Shown piece after piece: positions 31,052-39,866 of a stretch of DNA of 64,000 bases. The stretch is from contig NW_026089623.1 in the NCBI RefSeq assembly GCF_024586455.1, positions 12,050,784 to 12,114,783 on the forward strand, written 5' to 3'. The notes beneath the pieces were generated by a model. That model ran no database searches and was not told where the DNA came from. It was given only the letters and a program-made list of their open reading frames with translations. Origin of the DNA: Bactrocera neohumeralis (lineage: Eukaryota > Arthropoda > Insecta > Diptera > Tephritidae). The translations under genes and the position numbers were made by a program. The first letter of the stretch is position 1, and the number at the start of each line of letters is the position of its first letter.

Positions 31052-31679
31052 ACGCGGACAATTTAGTCAGCGTTATGTTGGAAAGTGAAGAAAACTGGGG
31101 CATCATCAAGAAATTCGCTGCACTCTTGCTACCTACTCTACCTGTTAAAAACTGGCGCACCCTAACAAGACACAGCTAATATACCACGGCCGATGACACC
31201 ATAACTTACAAAACACCAACACAACTCACCACACCTGTACACCAGCCCACTAAACAAAAAGGATGGACAACGGGATAGCAGAGATAATTCGTTCCTCACA
31301 ATTCGACCATCAGCATTCATTTTCATACGTACATTACGCTATTTACTACGCTGCGTCAACACACCAATCAATTAAATATTCGCTAAATTTCGTCTCAATC
31401 CAGTTCCTGTGAGTGACCCGCTCGATTCAACAATTTCGCAGTGCGATTAATTAAAATCCGCCGTACCGATTACATTTAGATATATTTAAAATTTTATTGT
31501 ATTTTAAATAAAAAAACAAATTAAAGTAAATTGTACAACAAATTACCCGCGTATTTTCATTTGCAATTTTCATCGCGGGTGTAAGTGAGATTTTAATACC
31601 CTAATAAACTGCGGAACTAATCAATTGGTATTTTTATTTTATACAGAAATTTAGCGTTTTCTGTGAGCTATTTAATTTT
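31052..31679. other. LINE 3' region and unassigned sequence
   Basis: The GC-rich LINE continues to about 31160 (PVKNWRTLTRHS-type end) and probably to its 3' untranslated region; no poly(A) or repeat tail was recognised. From about 31440 the sequence is AT-rich with no gene. Confidence 0.4.
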
Positions 31680-31959
31680 AGAACTACAGGAAGCACTTTC
31701 TTCTGAGTTGTGCAATCAAAACGTACTAATTGTAGGAGATTTTAGCATTTATCTACACGAACTATAAAAAGAAAATATTTTCGAAAAAATAGTTTTGTGT
31801 TTGGCGTACAATATTAAACTACGCCTCTTGATACATAAATCTATTAGGCATTTTGCAATATTTATCTGTCTCAAGTTAATGCAATTAGACCTAAGACAGC
31901 TACAATCATCTTCGTGTCTTTATCTCGATCTAAAGTTGTCAGACTTAGTAAAATATTTC
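31680..31959 (+). pseudogene. Fragment of another LINE endonuclease
   Basis: Reading across frame breaks, LSSELCNQNVLIVGDF and later RHFAIF and DLKLSDLVKYF resemble the GDF(N) part and the following region of an apurinic-type LINE endonuclease. The fragment ends exactly where the Bel-3 5' LTR starts, so Bel-3 inserted into it. Short and damaged; the LINE clade cannot be told. Confidence 0.4.
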
Positions 31960-32466
31960 TGGCTAAATGAGCCTTAGTCGCCTGCCCCACACCACACCTA
32001 CACCCATCACTAACACCACACTCACCTCGGCATCACCACACTCCACATCAACACCACCCACACGCGAGAGTCCAGGATCCACACACTCAAACACACATCA
32101 CACCACTCCACTTAAAAAGAGTCAGCCTTGCACATGCCAGTACTGATTCGTCCGCCTTTTGTAATCCACGTCGCTTGTCCGCCACCGCTACGCAGCGCTC
32201 CAGCTCGATCCATTTCCATACTTTTGAAGTCAGCTTTGAAGTTTATTTTAAATTGAAATTGAGTTACATTAAGTGCAATTATATTTGTTCAAAAAAAAGG
32301 GAAAACCCACAAATCCAGGGTTGATTCGATTATGAGAGCACCTTCAAGTCGAGTGTTACCTTTATAATATATGTATTGTTAAGAAACAAGTGTGAATCCC
32401 GAGTTTTTTTATTTTAAAATAAAGAAAGCGAACAAGTGGTAAGTGAAGCGGGCAATCATTAAAACA
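31960..32466 (+). repeat. Bel-3 5' LTR
   Basis: 507 bp, TGGCTAAATGAGCC at the start and TTAAAACA at the end (TG...CA). Includes a CACCAC-rich first third and a polyadenylation-like AATAAA within TTTTAAAATAAAG near 32415. A primer-site-like TTGGTCCTTCGAACCGC follows. Confidence 0.85.
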
Positions 32467-32706
32467 TTGGTCCTTCGAACCGCAAAGAACGGCGCTATTG
32501 AAAAAAAAGAGGCGAGATATACATACATAGAAGAACAGAAAGGAAAGGAATACCGTGGCCTACCCTAATATCATCAACATCAGCAGCAACAGGAAACCAA
32601 TAGGATACAACTGGCACACAGCGACAAAAGCAAACACCCCCACTTAACCGCATACTAAAGCCCTCGAATACCCTTGAAGCGGCACAAAGTGAGCGTATCG
32701 ACTCCA
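32467..32706 (+). other. Bel-3 primer site and leader
   Basis: TTGGTCCTTCGAACCGC directly after the LTR resembles the primer site seen after the Bel-2 LTR (TTTTTGGTCCTATCGAGCCG), a Bel-Pao feature. The rest is untranslated leader without a gene. Confidence 0.65.
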
Positions 32707-33450
32707 TTTATTCGTATAAAATTTTTATTTATTGGCATATATGTACATACATATGTATGTTGAAAGTTACAGTTAATTTTTCTAAAAATTGTATACTTTA
32801 ATAAAACGGTTGCTACCAAACTGTTTGAACTTATGGTTGATTTCCGGGAAACCGAAAACAGTTTGGTACATTACATATGTACATTAGACTGAAACAATTT
32901 TTTTCGTTTGGTACTCGGAAAAATAGGTTCCTAGACACCTCTAAGAAAGTCTCTCCAAACATGAGTTTTTAATTGTAACGGGAAGGTCCTCCTACATACA
33001 GTTTTCTATTTTTTCTTATTATCAGATAGAAAAATTTATATCTCGCTTCCAACTACTTAAAAAAATATCTTGTTCCTTAGATTTTGTAGGAAATTGAATG
33101 CTCTACAAAAAAGATCGATTATGATTCTTTCGTAAACCCAAACGTTTAAAAGATATTAACAGTTAAAGTTTGATTATTTTTGGGAACATTTTTTTATTTC
33201 TTATGAATTCTATAGCTCAATGAAAAAAAAATATTATAGACAATACTCAAAACAGTATAAGCAGGATTGCGCTAAGTAAGCTAAGGCAATTTCGAAAATT
33301 AAAAGAAAAGGAACAATATCAACCATACATATATGCACAATATTCACAACGTATATGCATACATATATAGTACATATTACATATATTACCAAAGTTGACA
33401 ACAAATAAATTAGCAAACACACATATGTATGTATAAACAAATTAAAATAT
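32707..33450. other. Unassigned AT-rich sequence inside Bel-3
   Basis: No coding region. Contains ATACATATGTATGT simple sequence near 32740 and 33420. TACCAAACTGTTTG near 32815 recurs inverted as AACAGTTTGGTA near 32867, a small inverted repeat around ATTTCCGGGAAAC. Probably a further decayed insertion or Bel-1 LTR sequence. Confidence 0.35.
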
Positions 33451-34178
33451 CATTAAATTCCACAAATTTGCATTTGTACTAAAAGTGCATACCTGCACTT
33501 TGCCATTTTCTCTTCCCGCATTATTCGGGCGGCAAAATAATACACACGCCTACACACGGCATACAATTTGCCTATGCCGGTATATACATATATACATATA
33601 ACGTACATAGGGTACATAATTAAATTAAATTTTAAATTACAATTTAAAAATTTCGGTGCGGTAAATGCAACCGTTTAATAAGGAAAAAATTACATTCTAT
33701 TAATTAAAAAAAAATACAAATATATACGGACAAAATAAAACAAACAAAAAAACAATAATTGGTAGGCAAAGCCAATATTAGCATTTAATTATCTAATCTG
33801 TATTCAAAGACCAAATCGGCACATTTTCAGCAATACCCCTTGCCTTTGTTAATATGTATACTCGTACAAGCAAGCAGGATTGCAAACGAAAAAAAAAATA
33901 TTTTTCATATACAAAGGTCAATAACCCTTTTATCTTTTCTTATTATCGCCCGTATACGCAAGTATAAATTAACGAGTGCAAAGCAATAAATAAAATAGAG
34001 GAAAAAAACAAAACAAACTAATAGCACAACTATTAGGAATAAGGAAAACGAAACACTCGTTCGTTAGTTCGTACATTGCGTATACAACAAAAATACAAGA
34101 TTATAATAAGGAAAACGAAATACGCGTTCGTTATTCGATACGTTGTGTATACAACAAACATCAAACCGCTTATCTTAA
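33451..34178 (+). other. Bel-1 copy B leader, no gene
   Basis: Matches the leader of copy A (for example TTTGCCTATGCCGGTATAT and the AATCGGCAC...ATACCCCTTG stretch). It ends at the TTAA (34175-34178) duplicated by the piggyBac insertion. No coding region. Confidence 0.65.
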
Positions 34179-34193
34179 CACGTTGACTGCCAA

Positions 34194-34254
34194 CTACGAG
34201 ATAACTCGTAGTATGATTTCCCTTCCAGGAAGCCAACTACGAGTTATCTCGTAC
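34194..34254. repeat. Left subterminal palindromes of piggyBac
   Basis: CTACGAGATAACTCGTAG at 34194-34211 and a close version CTACGAGTTATCTCGTA at 34237-34253: 7-bp arms around a 4-bp centre. Probably transposase binding sites. Confidence 0.75.
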
Positions 34255-34456
34255 TACCTAAAGCTATCACTTTTTGTGTAGCTACCAGTAAAACCGTATT
34301 ATAATAGTGTTAGTATCGATAAATGGCTTCTGGGAAAATAAAAAAAATTTGGGTTTGGCTTCCGTGAGCTTTTTTTTTACTAAAAAAAAAATGTATGGAA
34401 AAATTCATTCAATATAATGGAAAAATTAACTCAAATACAATAAATAAAGCAATACA

Positions 34457-34650
34457 TTATTGTTTGTGGTAGTTTTTAAAACAATTTTCCACACAAAGGG
34501 CTGGCTTCTCTGGACAGGCTGGACAGAAGTAACGCGTTTCTCGGCGTTTTTTTTCTTGGGTACACACACGACATGTCTTTGTCGTACGCGGTTTTTTCTG
34601 TTGGTGGTAAACACTCTAAATAATTGAGCTTTTTAGATCTTTTTTTTTTT
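34457..34650 (-). pseudogene. PiggyBac transposase C-terminal cysteine-rich domain
   Basis: The minus-strand frame ending at the stop 34457-34459 reads TCRVCTQEKKRRETRYFC, then PACPEKPALCVENCF and KNYHKQ. The pairs C-x2-C, C-x2-C, C-x4-C and the final H are the zinc-binding CRD that ends piggyBac transposases and binds the transposon ends. It is separated from the rest of the gene by element P and a deletion. The longer open frame at 34426-34614 is a shadow in another frame. Confidence 0.8.
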
Positions 34651-34659
34651 TAAAGTGGT

Positions 34660-34824
34660 TGAAAATCTCCAATCAACCCCAAGACAAATTCTTCTCTGAA
34701 CTTTATCAGTTTATTTTAGATGAAGATACTTTTTGGTAAATTCTGTGAGCATTTTGTATGTATGTATATTTCATAGAAATTGTTCCATTGCGATTGGGCA
34801 CCTCTACCATTTCAATAGCGTGCA
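34660..34824 (-). pseudogene. PiggyBac remnant before the element P insertion
   Basis: Sequence between the CRD and the left LTR of element P. No clear protein match in any frame; it should correspond to the end of the catalytic domain or the linker and is heavily decayed. Confidence 0.35.
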
Positions 34825-35302
34825 AGTTAACGATAGCCTCCGCATAGAAACCTTACCATAACTGTAAATAAATTTGAATCCTTGCACTTTGCAATTACAC
34901 TGTCTCATAAATTAGAAATATAATTAACGTTTTTGATTATTTAAGAATTCAATATGCTTTTTCCGTTCTGAATCCAAAAACCCATTATTATCAAAACAAT
35001 ATCGCTCGCCCTGACAAGAAGGTATAACAATAACAATCGTAAAGAAATCAGAACACTTAACGTTCTGCTGAAATTTGCTGTCACAGCTAAAATTGTAATT
35101 AACTCTTTGTTCTGGATTCAATCAAGCTGATGCTTACACTTCAGCTTTAACTTTAAGTAAATAAAACCAAAATTTATATACTATATTGGTATTTCTGAAA
35201 TAAAGATTTGATTTGTATCTAGCAATCCACTAGAACCACTCGTGTTCTTATTTCATCCGCACGTTCGCAGATGTAAAACATATATTTTTTTTTAAACTAA
35301 TT
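34825..35302 (+). repeat. 5' LTR of element P
   Basis: 478 bp, AGTTAACGATAGCC to ACTAATT. Its first about 145 bp are nearly repeated at 39718-39866. It contains AATAAA-like signals near 35160 and 35200. Confidence 0.85.
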
Positions 35303-35319
35303 GGCGCCCAACATGGGGC
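35302..35319 (+). other. Primer binding site of element P
   Basis: TGGCGCCCAACATGGGGC at the LTR edge, one base different from the lysine-tRNA type site known from gypsy. Confidence 0.75.
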
Positions 35320-35322
35320 ACG

Positions 35323-35527
35323 AGTCAAAAAGTGCCTAGTATAGTAAAATGTATAAAAAATTGTGTTATCAAAAAAAGTAGGGCTCGAATTCAAAAAAGT
35401 GCCTACTAAAGTAAAAAGTTATTTTAAAATTATATAGTTTAACACGAAGTTAAAAGTGCAAAGTGAAGTTAAAATTGTCTTACAAAAAATTTTACACCAA
35501 GTCAAAAGTGTGTACTAAAGTAAAAAA
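35323..35527 (+). repeat. Leader repeats of element P
   Basis: Three imperfect copies of GTCAAAAAGTGCCTACTAAA followed by GTAAAA, at 35323-35350, 35389-35418 and 35499-35527, just after the primer site. Untranslated; possibly a packaging or translation element. Confidence 0.55.
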
Positions 35528-35749
35528 CAAAAAGAGTAACAGTGACCAAAAAAGTGTAAGTGAAAAACTTTCACTAAAAAAATAACTGTGTCAGTAAAAA
35601 CAAGCAACGAAGTTTGAACAAATTTTTTAAATTGATAATTAAAATAATTAATTAAAAACACAACTAACCAACAAAACTTTCACTAGAAAATTAATTGTAA
35701 AGAGTGGCTTAAATTGCAAAAATAATCAACAGTGTTAACAGCAGCAGTA

Positions 35750-35882
35750 ACAATATCAGCGGACGTGTCAACAGCAGCAGCAGCAACCATAAAGGAAACA
35801 GCGGTAACAACAGCAGCGGCAACACCAGCATCATTTAGCGAGAATTATAACAAAGCCAACAAGGGAATACATTTGTAAGTTT
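35750..35882 (+). promoter_or_regulatory. CAG-rich leader with splice donor, element P
   Basis: AACAGCAGCAGCAGCAAC-type tract followed by TTTGTAAGTTT at about 35873-35883, a good donor site. Element M has the same pair. In gypsy-type elements a leader donor joins to an acceptor before env. Confidence 0.5.
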
Positions 35883-35910
35883 AAAATTAGAATATACTAT
35901 ATATTAAGAA

Positions 35911-36009
35911 ATGGGCAATAGCCCAAGTATTAAATATAAAAAACTGTCGTACTGCAATTTTTGTAAGGGCGAACACGATATTAGGAAATGTCCTAAACTC
36001 AAAAAATAA
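35911..36009 (+). CDS. Zinc-knuckle mini-ORF with myristoylation-type start, element P
   Basis: 32 codons. MGNSPS fits the MGxxxS/T myristoylation pattern. The zinc knuckle is CNFCKGEHDIRKC (CX2CX3HX4C), followed by PKLKK and the stop. It aligns with the 45-codon ORF of element M: MG, S6, KY, L, YC..CKG.H....CP.LK are shared. It lies right after the splice donor and before the GGACCCTCC motifs, whereas in element M it lies after them. The ORF survives intact while gag, protease and env around it are broken, which suggests either constraint or short target size. Confidence 0.6.
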   Translation: MGNSPSIKYKKLSYCNFCKGEHDIRKCPKLKK

Positions 36010-36068
36010 AAAAAACTAAAGACTATAACTAATGGTTTGTACAACCAATAAATTACACAATTAAAAGC

Positions 36069-36324
36069 GGCGATTCACCACCCTCTGGGGGACCCTCCAG
36101 CTTATAACAATTTAAAATTCTCTGCGATTCAAAACGCAAGGGACCCTCCAGAGAAATATAAAAAATTCATTCAACCAAAAATTTGTTTTAATAAAAACAA
36201 TAATTAAAGGCTCGACCAGCCATATAACAAAAATATATTGAAACCGCGATTCACCACCGCAAGGGGGACCCTCCGGTTTATAATAAAAGCTTAATTCTGC
36301 GACTCTGAACTCCAGACCCTCCAG
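36069..36324 (+). repeat. GCGATTC...GGACCCTCC leader motifs, element P (four copies)
   Basis: Units at 36069-36100, 36123-36150, 36246-36276 and 36298-36324. Each starts GCGA(T/C)TC and ends (G)GACCCTCC(A/G)G, with a purine- or CACC-rich middle; units 1 and 3 are followed by TTATAA. The phrase GGCTCGACCAGCC lies between units 2 and 3 and is also in element M. A related CTCCAAGGACCCTCC is at about 59230 in the third gypsy-type element. Confidence 0.65.
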
Positions 36325-36349
36325 AATAAAAAATCATCTCTTCCTAGAA

Positions 36350-36842
36350 GGGATAAAATAAAAATTATTAACAAAACAGACCAGAAACTGAAAATCACCA
36401 TACTTAGGAATAAAATAACACATGATGCAAATGATGCATTAACAAACCATGGAACAGTTCTCAATTTCGATGCAATTCTATCTCGCTTAGACTTTGCATA
36501 TGCGGACAAACGTCCTATACACATAATCGAACAGGACCTAAGCATCTTAAGGCAGGGTGCAATGTCGGTTGTAGAATATTACAACCTCGTCAACAAAAAA
36601 TGACTCTATTAGTAAACAAAACTATCATGACACACGGAAATAACGCAGACTTAACAAAAGAACTAAACAAAAAGAATAGGGAACACGCCCTTCGAATTTT
36701 TATAACAGGATTAAATACCTCACTAAGAGACATAATATTTTCTCTAAACTCACAAGATTTACCTGATGCTTTAGGAAAAGCTCAGGAACTAGAATCTAAC
36801 AACGAACCAAAGAGCCCGGTTTCCTCAAAATTTCATGTATGA
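36350..36842 (+). pseudogene. Partial gag of element P
   Basis: Begins inside Gag (NKITHDANDALTNHGTVLNFDAILSRLDFAYADKRP), so the N-terminal 90 residues seen in element M are deleted. A frame break near 36600 is followed by MTLLVNKTIMTHGNNADLTKELNKK and IFITGLNTSLRDIIFSL, ending in a stop at 36842. The following Asn-rich region (36843-37240) is the Gag tail in broken frames. Nonfunctional. Confidence 0.65.
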
Positions 36843-37239
36843 AAGAAACAAGTCAAAGCCAACGTACACAAACAATAACTTAAGGTTTCCTCAAAGGAAC
36901 AACCCTCTCAATAACAATATAAATTATAATTTTCCGAAACCAACTCCTATGGATTTAAGTAGATCCATCTGTATCCAGAATTCACAATTGAGTTTTTAAT
37001 ATGAGGGGGCAACAAAGCACTAACAGTTTTTACCAACAACAAAGAAATAACAATTTTAATCAAAATGTAAAACCTATGCAAAGAAATGCAAACTTCTAGG
37101 CCAATAGGGGGCAAAATCAGGAAGCACATGGGGTAAAACGGCATAGAGAAAGTAATAATAGCTTTCGCCCGCAAGAAAAGAGTCAGAGAATTAATAATAT
37201 GAACGAGAGTCATTTTCTAGGCGAAGAGGGGACGAACTC

Positions 37240-38072
37240 ACTTATCTCAAATTACACGACTCAAAATTAAATAAACACTTAAAAGCTCTAGTTGATACGG
37301 GAGCAACCTCGTGCTACATTAAGCCTGGGGTTTATAATAATAAAAACGAATTAGCCATTTATAAGCGCATAAAACCGTGAATGGCTATTCCATAATCAAA
37401 TTTTACCACTTAATTACCTTATTTGGAGTCGAAGAAATCGTCTATGAAATAGAGGGATTAGAATCGGATCTCCTTTTAGGTTACAATTTCCTTAAAAATA
37501 TTGAGGCACTTATCGATTTGCCCAATGGGAAAATTAATTATAGGGTAAAAAATAATTTGGAAAATGAAAAAAAAAGTGTGAATATTTATTTTGAAAAGAA
37601 AACTAAAGAACATGAAATTTCCAAAAAACCAGCCGACGCAAATACCGGCAAATTAAATAAAAAATATATTGTGGAACAAAAAGGTTCTACGACGCCAGCC
37701 GATGATAATACCGGCAAATTAAATAAGAAATATATTGTGGAACGAAAAAGTTCTACAACGCCAGCCGATGATAATACCGGCAAATTAAATAAAAAATATA
37801 TTGTGGAACGAAAAAGGTCTACAACGCCAGCCGATGATAATACCGGCAATATTTTATTCAAAGAAATTATTTTGGGACAAACAGGTCCTAAAACGCCAGC
37901 CGAAGTTTTTACCGGCAAAATAAAACAAAAAAAGAATGGTGATAAACCAAATAAAAATATAAAAATACAATATTTTGATTACTTGGGACAAGAAAATTCT
38001 AGGACGCCAGTCGAAGATAATGCCGACAATAAAATCAAAAAAATATACTCCAAAACAGGAGGTACTATTTAA
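37240..38072 (+). pseudogene. Protease and repeat part of pol, element P
   Basis: LKALVDTGATSCYIK (about 37282-37326) is an intact-looking aspartic protease active site. A frameshift near 37362-37377 leads into NGYSIIKFYHLITLFG and LLLGYNFLKNIEALIDLPNG, the protease C-terminal half. The same frame continues through the 22-residue repeats and ends after SKTGGTI at 38072. The first codons of the open part at 37377 are GTG, so no ATG start should be assumed; it is the continuation of Gag-Pol. Confidence 0.7.
37628..37922 (+). repeat. 66-bp coding repeats (22 residues) in element P
   Basis: GCCAGCC anchors at 37628 (variant ACCAGCC), 37694, 37760, 37826 and 37895: three steps of exactly 66 and one of 69. 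A further, diverged unit is near 38006. Unit: TPADDNTGKLNKKYIVERKS plus S/T. The DNA of units 2-4 is nearly identical, so the array has expanded or been homogenised recently. Confidence 0.85.
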
Positions 38073-38084
38073 TTTATATTTTAA

Positions 38085-38332
38085 TATTTTAAAAATAAAT
38101 AATTTCAATATTACCGATGAATACAATTTTGAAGAATTAACTGAGCTTCAAACACATGTAAAAAAAAAATTCTCAAATGTATTCAGGCAATGATACAAGC
38201 TTTCCATTTCACCCTGGAGAAATAATTTACGAGATATAAAAACAACAAGTTAAGGAAAATTTAGAGAATAAAATAATAATTAATAATAGAAATAGAATTA
38301 TTCATAAAGGTAATATAAAATCATAATTATTA
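38085..38332 (+). pseudogene. RT linker stub and pol deletion junction, element P
   Basis: LKINNFNITDEYNFEELTELQTHVKKKFSNVF then, in another frame, SFPFHPGEIIYEI: the segment before the RT palm. Immediately after come KENLENKIIINNRNRIIHKGNIKS-like codons, the probable end of Pol before env. All RT, RNase H and integrase blocks are missing between. Element M has its junction at the same place. Confidence 0.6.
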
Positions 38333-38344
38333 TGGGTTTCCAAA

Positions 38345-39754
38345 ATGATCTTTTTAATTCTGGCTGCACTAATCAGCTCAGCAACCGCTGATGTTATAGA
38401 CTACACCCGACAAGACTTATCGAAAATGGAGATGTTTCCATTTATGAGGAATACGGGGACCTATTTCACATTACTAATTTATCTTATTTTGAAAATATAA
38501 TAGCAGACGAAAATAGAAATTTTTACAGTAATAACGAACAAAATCACGACAGTTTAAAAATTATTACACAGGAAACAGAATCAGAAACTTTGATAATTAA
38601 AACTTTATTGGAACAATTAAAACAAACCCATTTTAGGCAAAAAAGGGGTACAAATAAATTAGGAACACTTTGGAAATGGATAGCTGGTACACCAGACCCT
38701 GACGACTTTGTAAAAATTAATGACAAATTGGACGAACTAGTAGTAAATAATAATAAACAATATACAACAAATTCAGAAATTTTTAAAATAATTGCAGAAT
38801 TAACATACACAGTTAATAATATTAAAGGTGATACCATAAATAGGAAAATAAAGAGAAAACGAAATCAATATGTTATACATGAACTGCAAAATTTAATAAA
38901 TACAATAACTTTTGGTAAAATTGGAATTTTAAATCCAACAATTTTACATTTTGATGAACTAAAAAACATAACATATTACCAACACGGTATAATGATAATA
39001 ACAGATCTAATGGACATTTCTAAATTTAAAATAGCCCAAAAAGGAAACGTAATTATAATTTATATAAAATACCCTAAAATAGAACTAACATGTAAGTACT
39101 ATGATGTAAGAGCCATAGCTCAATTAGATGGTAAGCTTATTATTGACCAGAACATAATATACTGTAATAATAAATTTTTTAATATTCAGAATTGTAAAAC
39201 AGAAATTTCAAAATCCTATTGTAAACTAAATAAAAAAAGTTCAGGTTCGTCAGAAATTTTCAACAAAAAACAAGGAAAATGTATTAAATTAAATGAAAAA
39301 ACCTACAAATTGAAGAAATTAAATCAGGAGCTGTATTAGTTTCAGGAAAAAATATTGTAGATAATCAAACATTACTGTAATAAATAATCAATCTTTTGAA
39401 AACATTGAAGTAAAAATGTGGAATTATTTTAAAAATAACCATATAAATAATTTTGAAATTTTAGAATATTTTGAAACAACAGAAACAGAACGGAACATGA
39501 ACATAACAGTCCATTCATATTTTTGGTACATAATTTTAATTTTGGGAATCATTTTCATAACTTACTTATTACTCAAATTAAAAAAGTCTCGTGAAATTCC
39601 CAGATCAATTGAAAATACACAATTTCAAGAAATCACTTATAATGCTCGTTTGAACCAAATATATAAATTAACTCAAAATTATAGTGAATCCGGGACGATT
39701 CATTTTAGGAAGGGGGGAGTTAACGACAGCCTCCGCATAGAAACCTTACCATAA
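38345..39754 (+). pseudogene. Env-like gene of element P (frameshifted)
   Basis: Errantivirus Env-type. Signal peptide at 38345 (MIFLILAALISSATA), a frameshift near 38410, then a long open part (38590-39339) with a furin-like RQKR site followed by GTLWKWIAGTPDPDD, as in element M. Further breaks near 39340-39416. The C-terminal frame holds the transmembrane segment FWYIILILGIIFITYLLLKL (about 39515-39575) and a basic, then polar tail. The last codons run over the polypurine tract and 36 bases into the 3' LTR. Broken, not expressible as one protein. Confidence 0.75.
39706..39717 (+). other. Polypurine tract of element P
   Basis: AGGAAGGGGGG directly before AGTTAACG of the 3' LTR: the primer for plus-strand synthesis. 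Confidence 0.75.
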
Positions 39755-39866
39755 CTGTAAATAAATTTGAATCCTTGCACTTTGCAATTACACTGTCTCA
39801 TAAATTAGAAATATAATTAACGTTTTTGATTATTTAAGAATTCAATATGCTTTTTTCCGTTCTGAG
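39718..39866 (+). repeat. Truncated 3' LTR of element P
   Basis: 149 bp matching the start of the 5' LTR with only a few differences, cut at TTCTGAG where piggyBac sequence begins. So a deletion removed the rest of the LTR and neighbouring piggyBac codons. Confidence 0.8.

Larger units (their letters stand above)
26024..31160 (+). mobile_element. R1-clade non-LTR retrotransposon
   Basis: Two ORFs in the R1 order: ORF1 with three zinc knuckles, ORF2 with endonuclease, reverse transcriptase and a C-terminal Cys/His motif. The endonuclease start (ILQANMHRCKTVDALL, IISEQY) is typical of the R1 clade. The flanks are not 28S rDNA, so this is not a copy in the classical R1 target. At least four frameshifts and a changed RT motif make it inactive. 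GC content and codon use differ sharply from the AT-rich neighbours. Confidence 0.8.
34825..39866 (+). mobile_element. Errantivirus-like gypsy element P, lacking RT-RNase H-integrase
   Basis: LTR, primer site, leader repeats, CAG-rich leader, zinc-knuckle mini-ORF, GGACCCTCC motifs, partial gag, protease, 22-residue repeats, env, polypurine tract and the first 149 bp of a 3' LTR. Same gene order and same missing pol interval as element M, but an unrelated LTR. The 3' LTR is cut at about 39866, where piggyBac transposase sequence resumes. Confidence 0.8.

Noticed and set aside
26024..31160. R1 insertion in 28S rDNA
   Set aside because: Flanking sequence on both sides is AT-rich non-rDNA, and no rRNA gene was seen.
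34426..34614. 62-codon minus-strand ORF
   Set aside because: Another frame of the same stretch reads the piggyBac cysteine-rich domain, which is the real signal.
37628..37922. Regular repeats resembling a CRISPR array
   Set aside because: Coding repeats in frame without unique spacers, in a eukaryotic retroelement.
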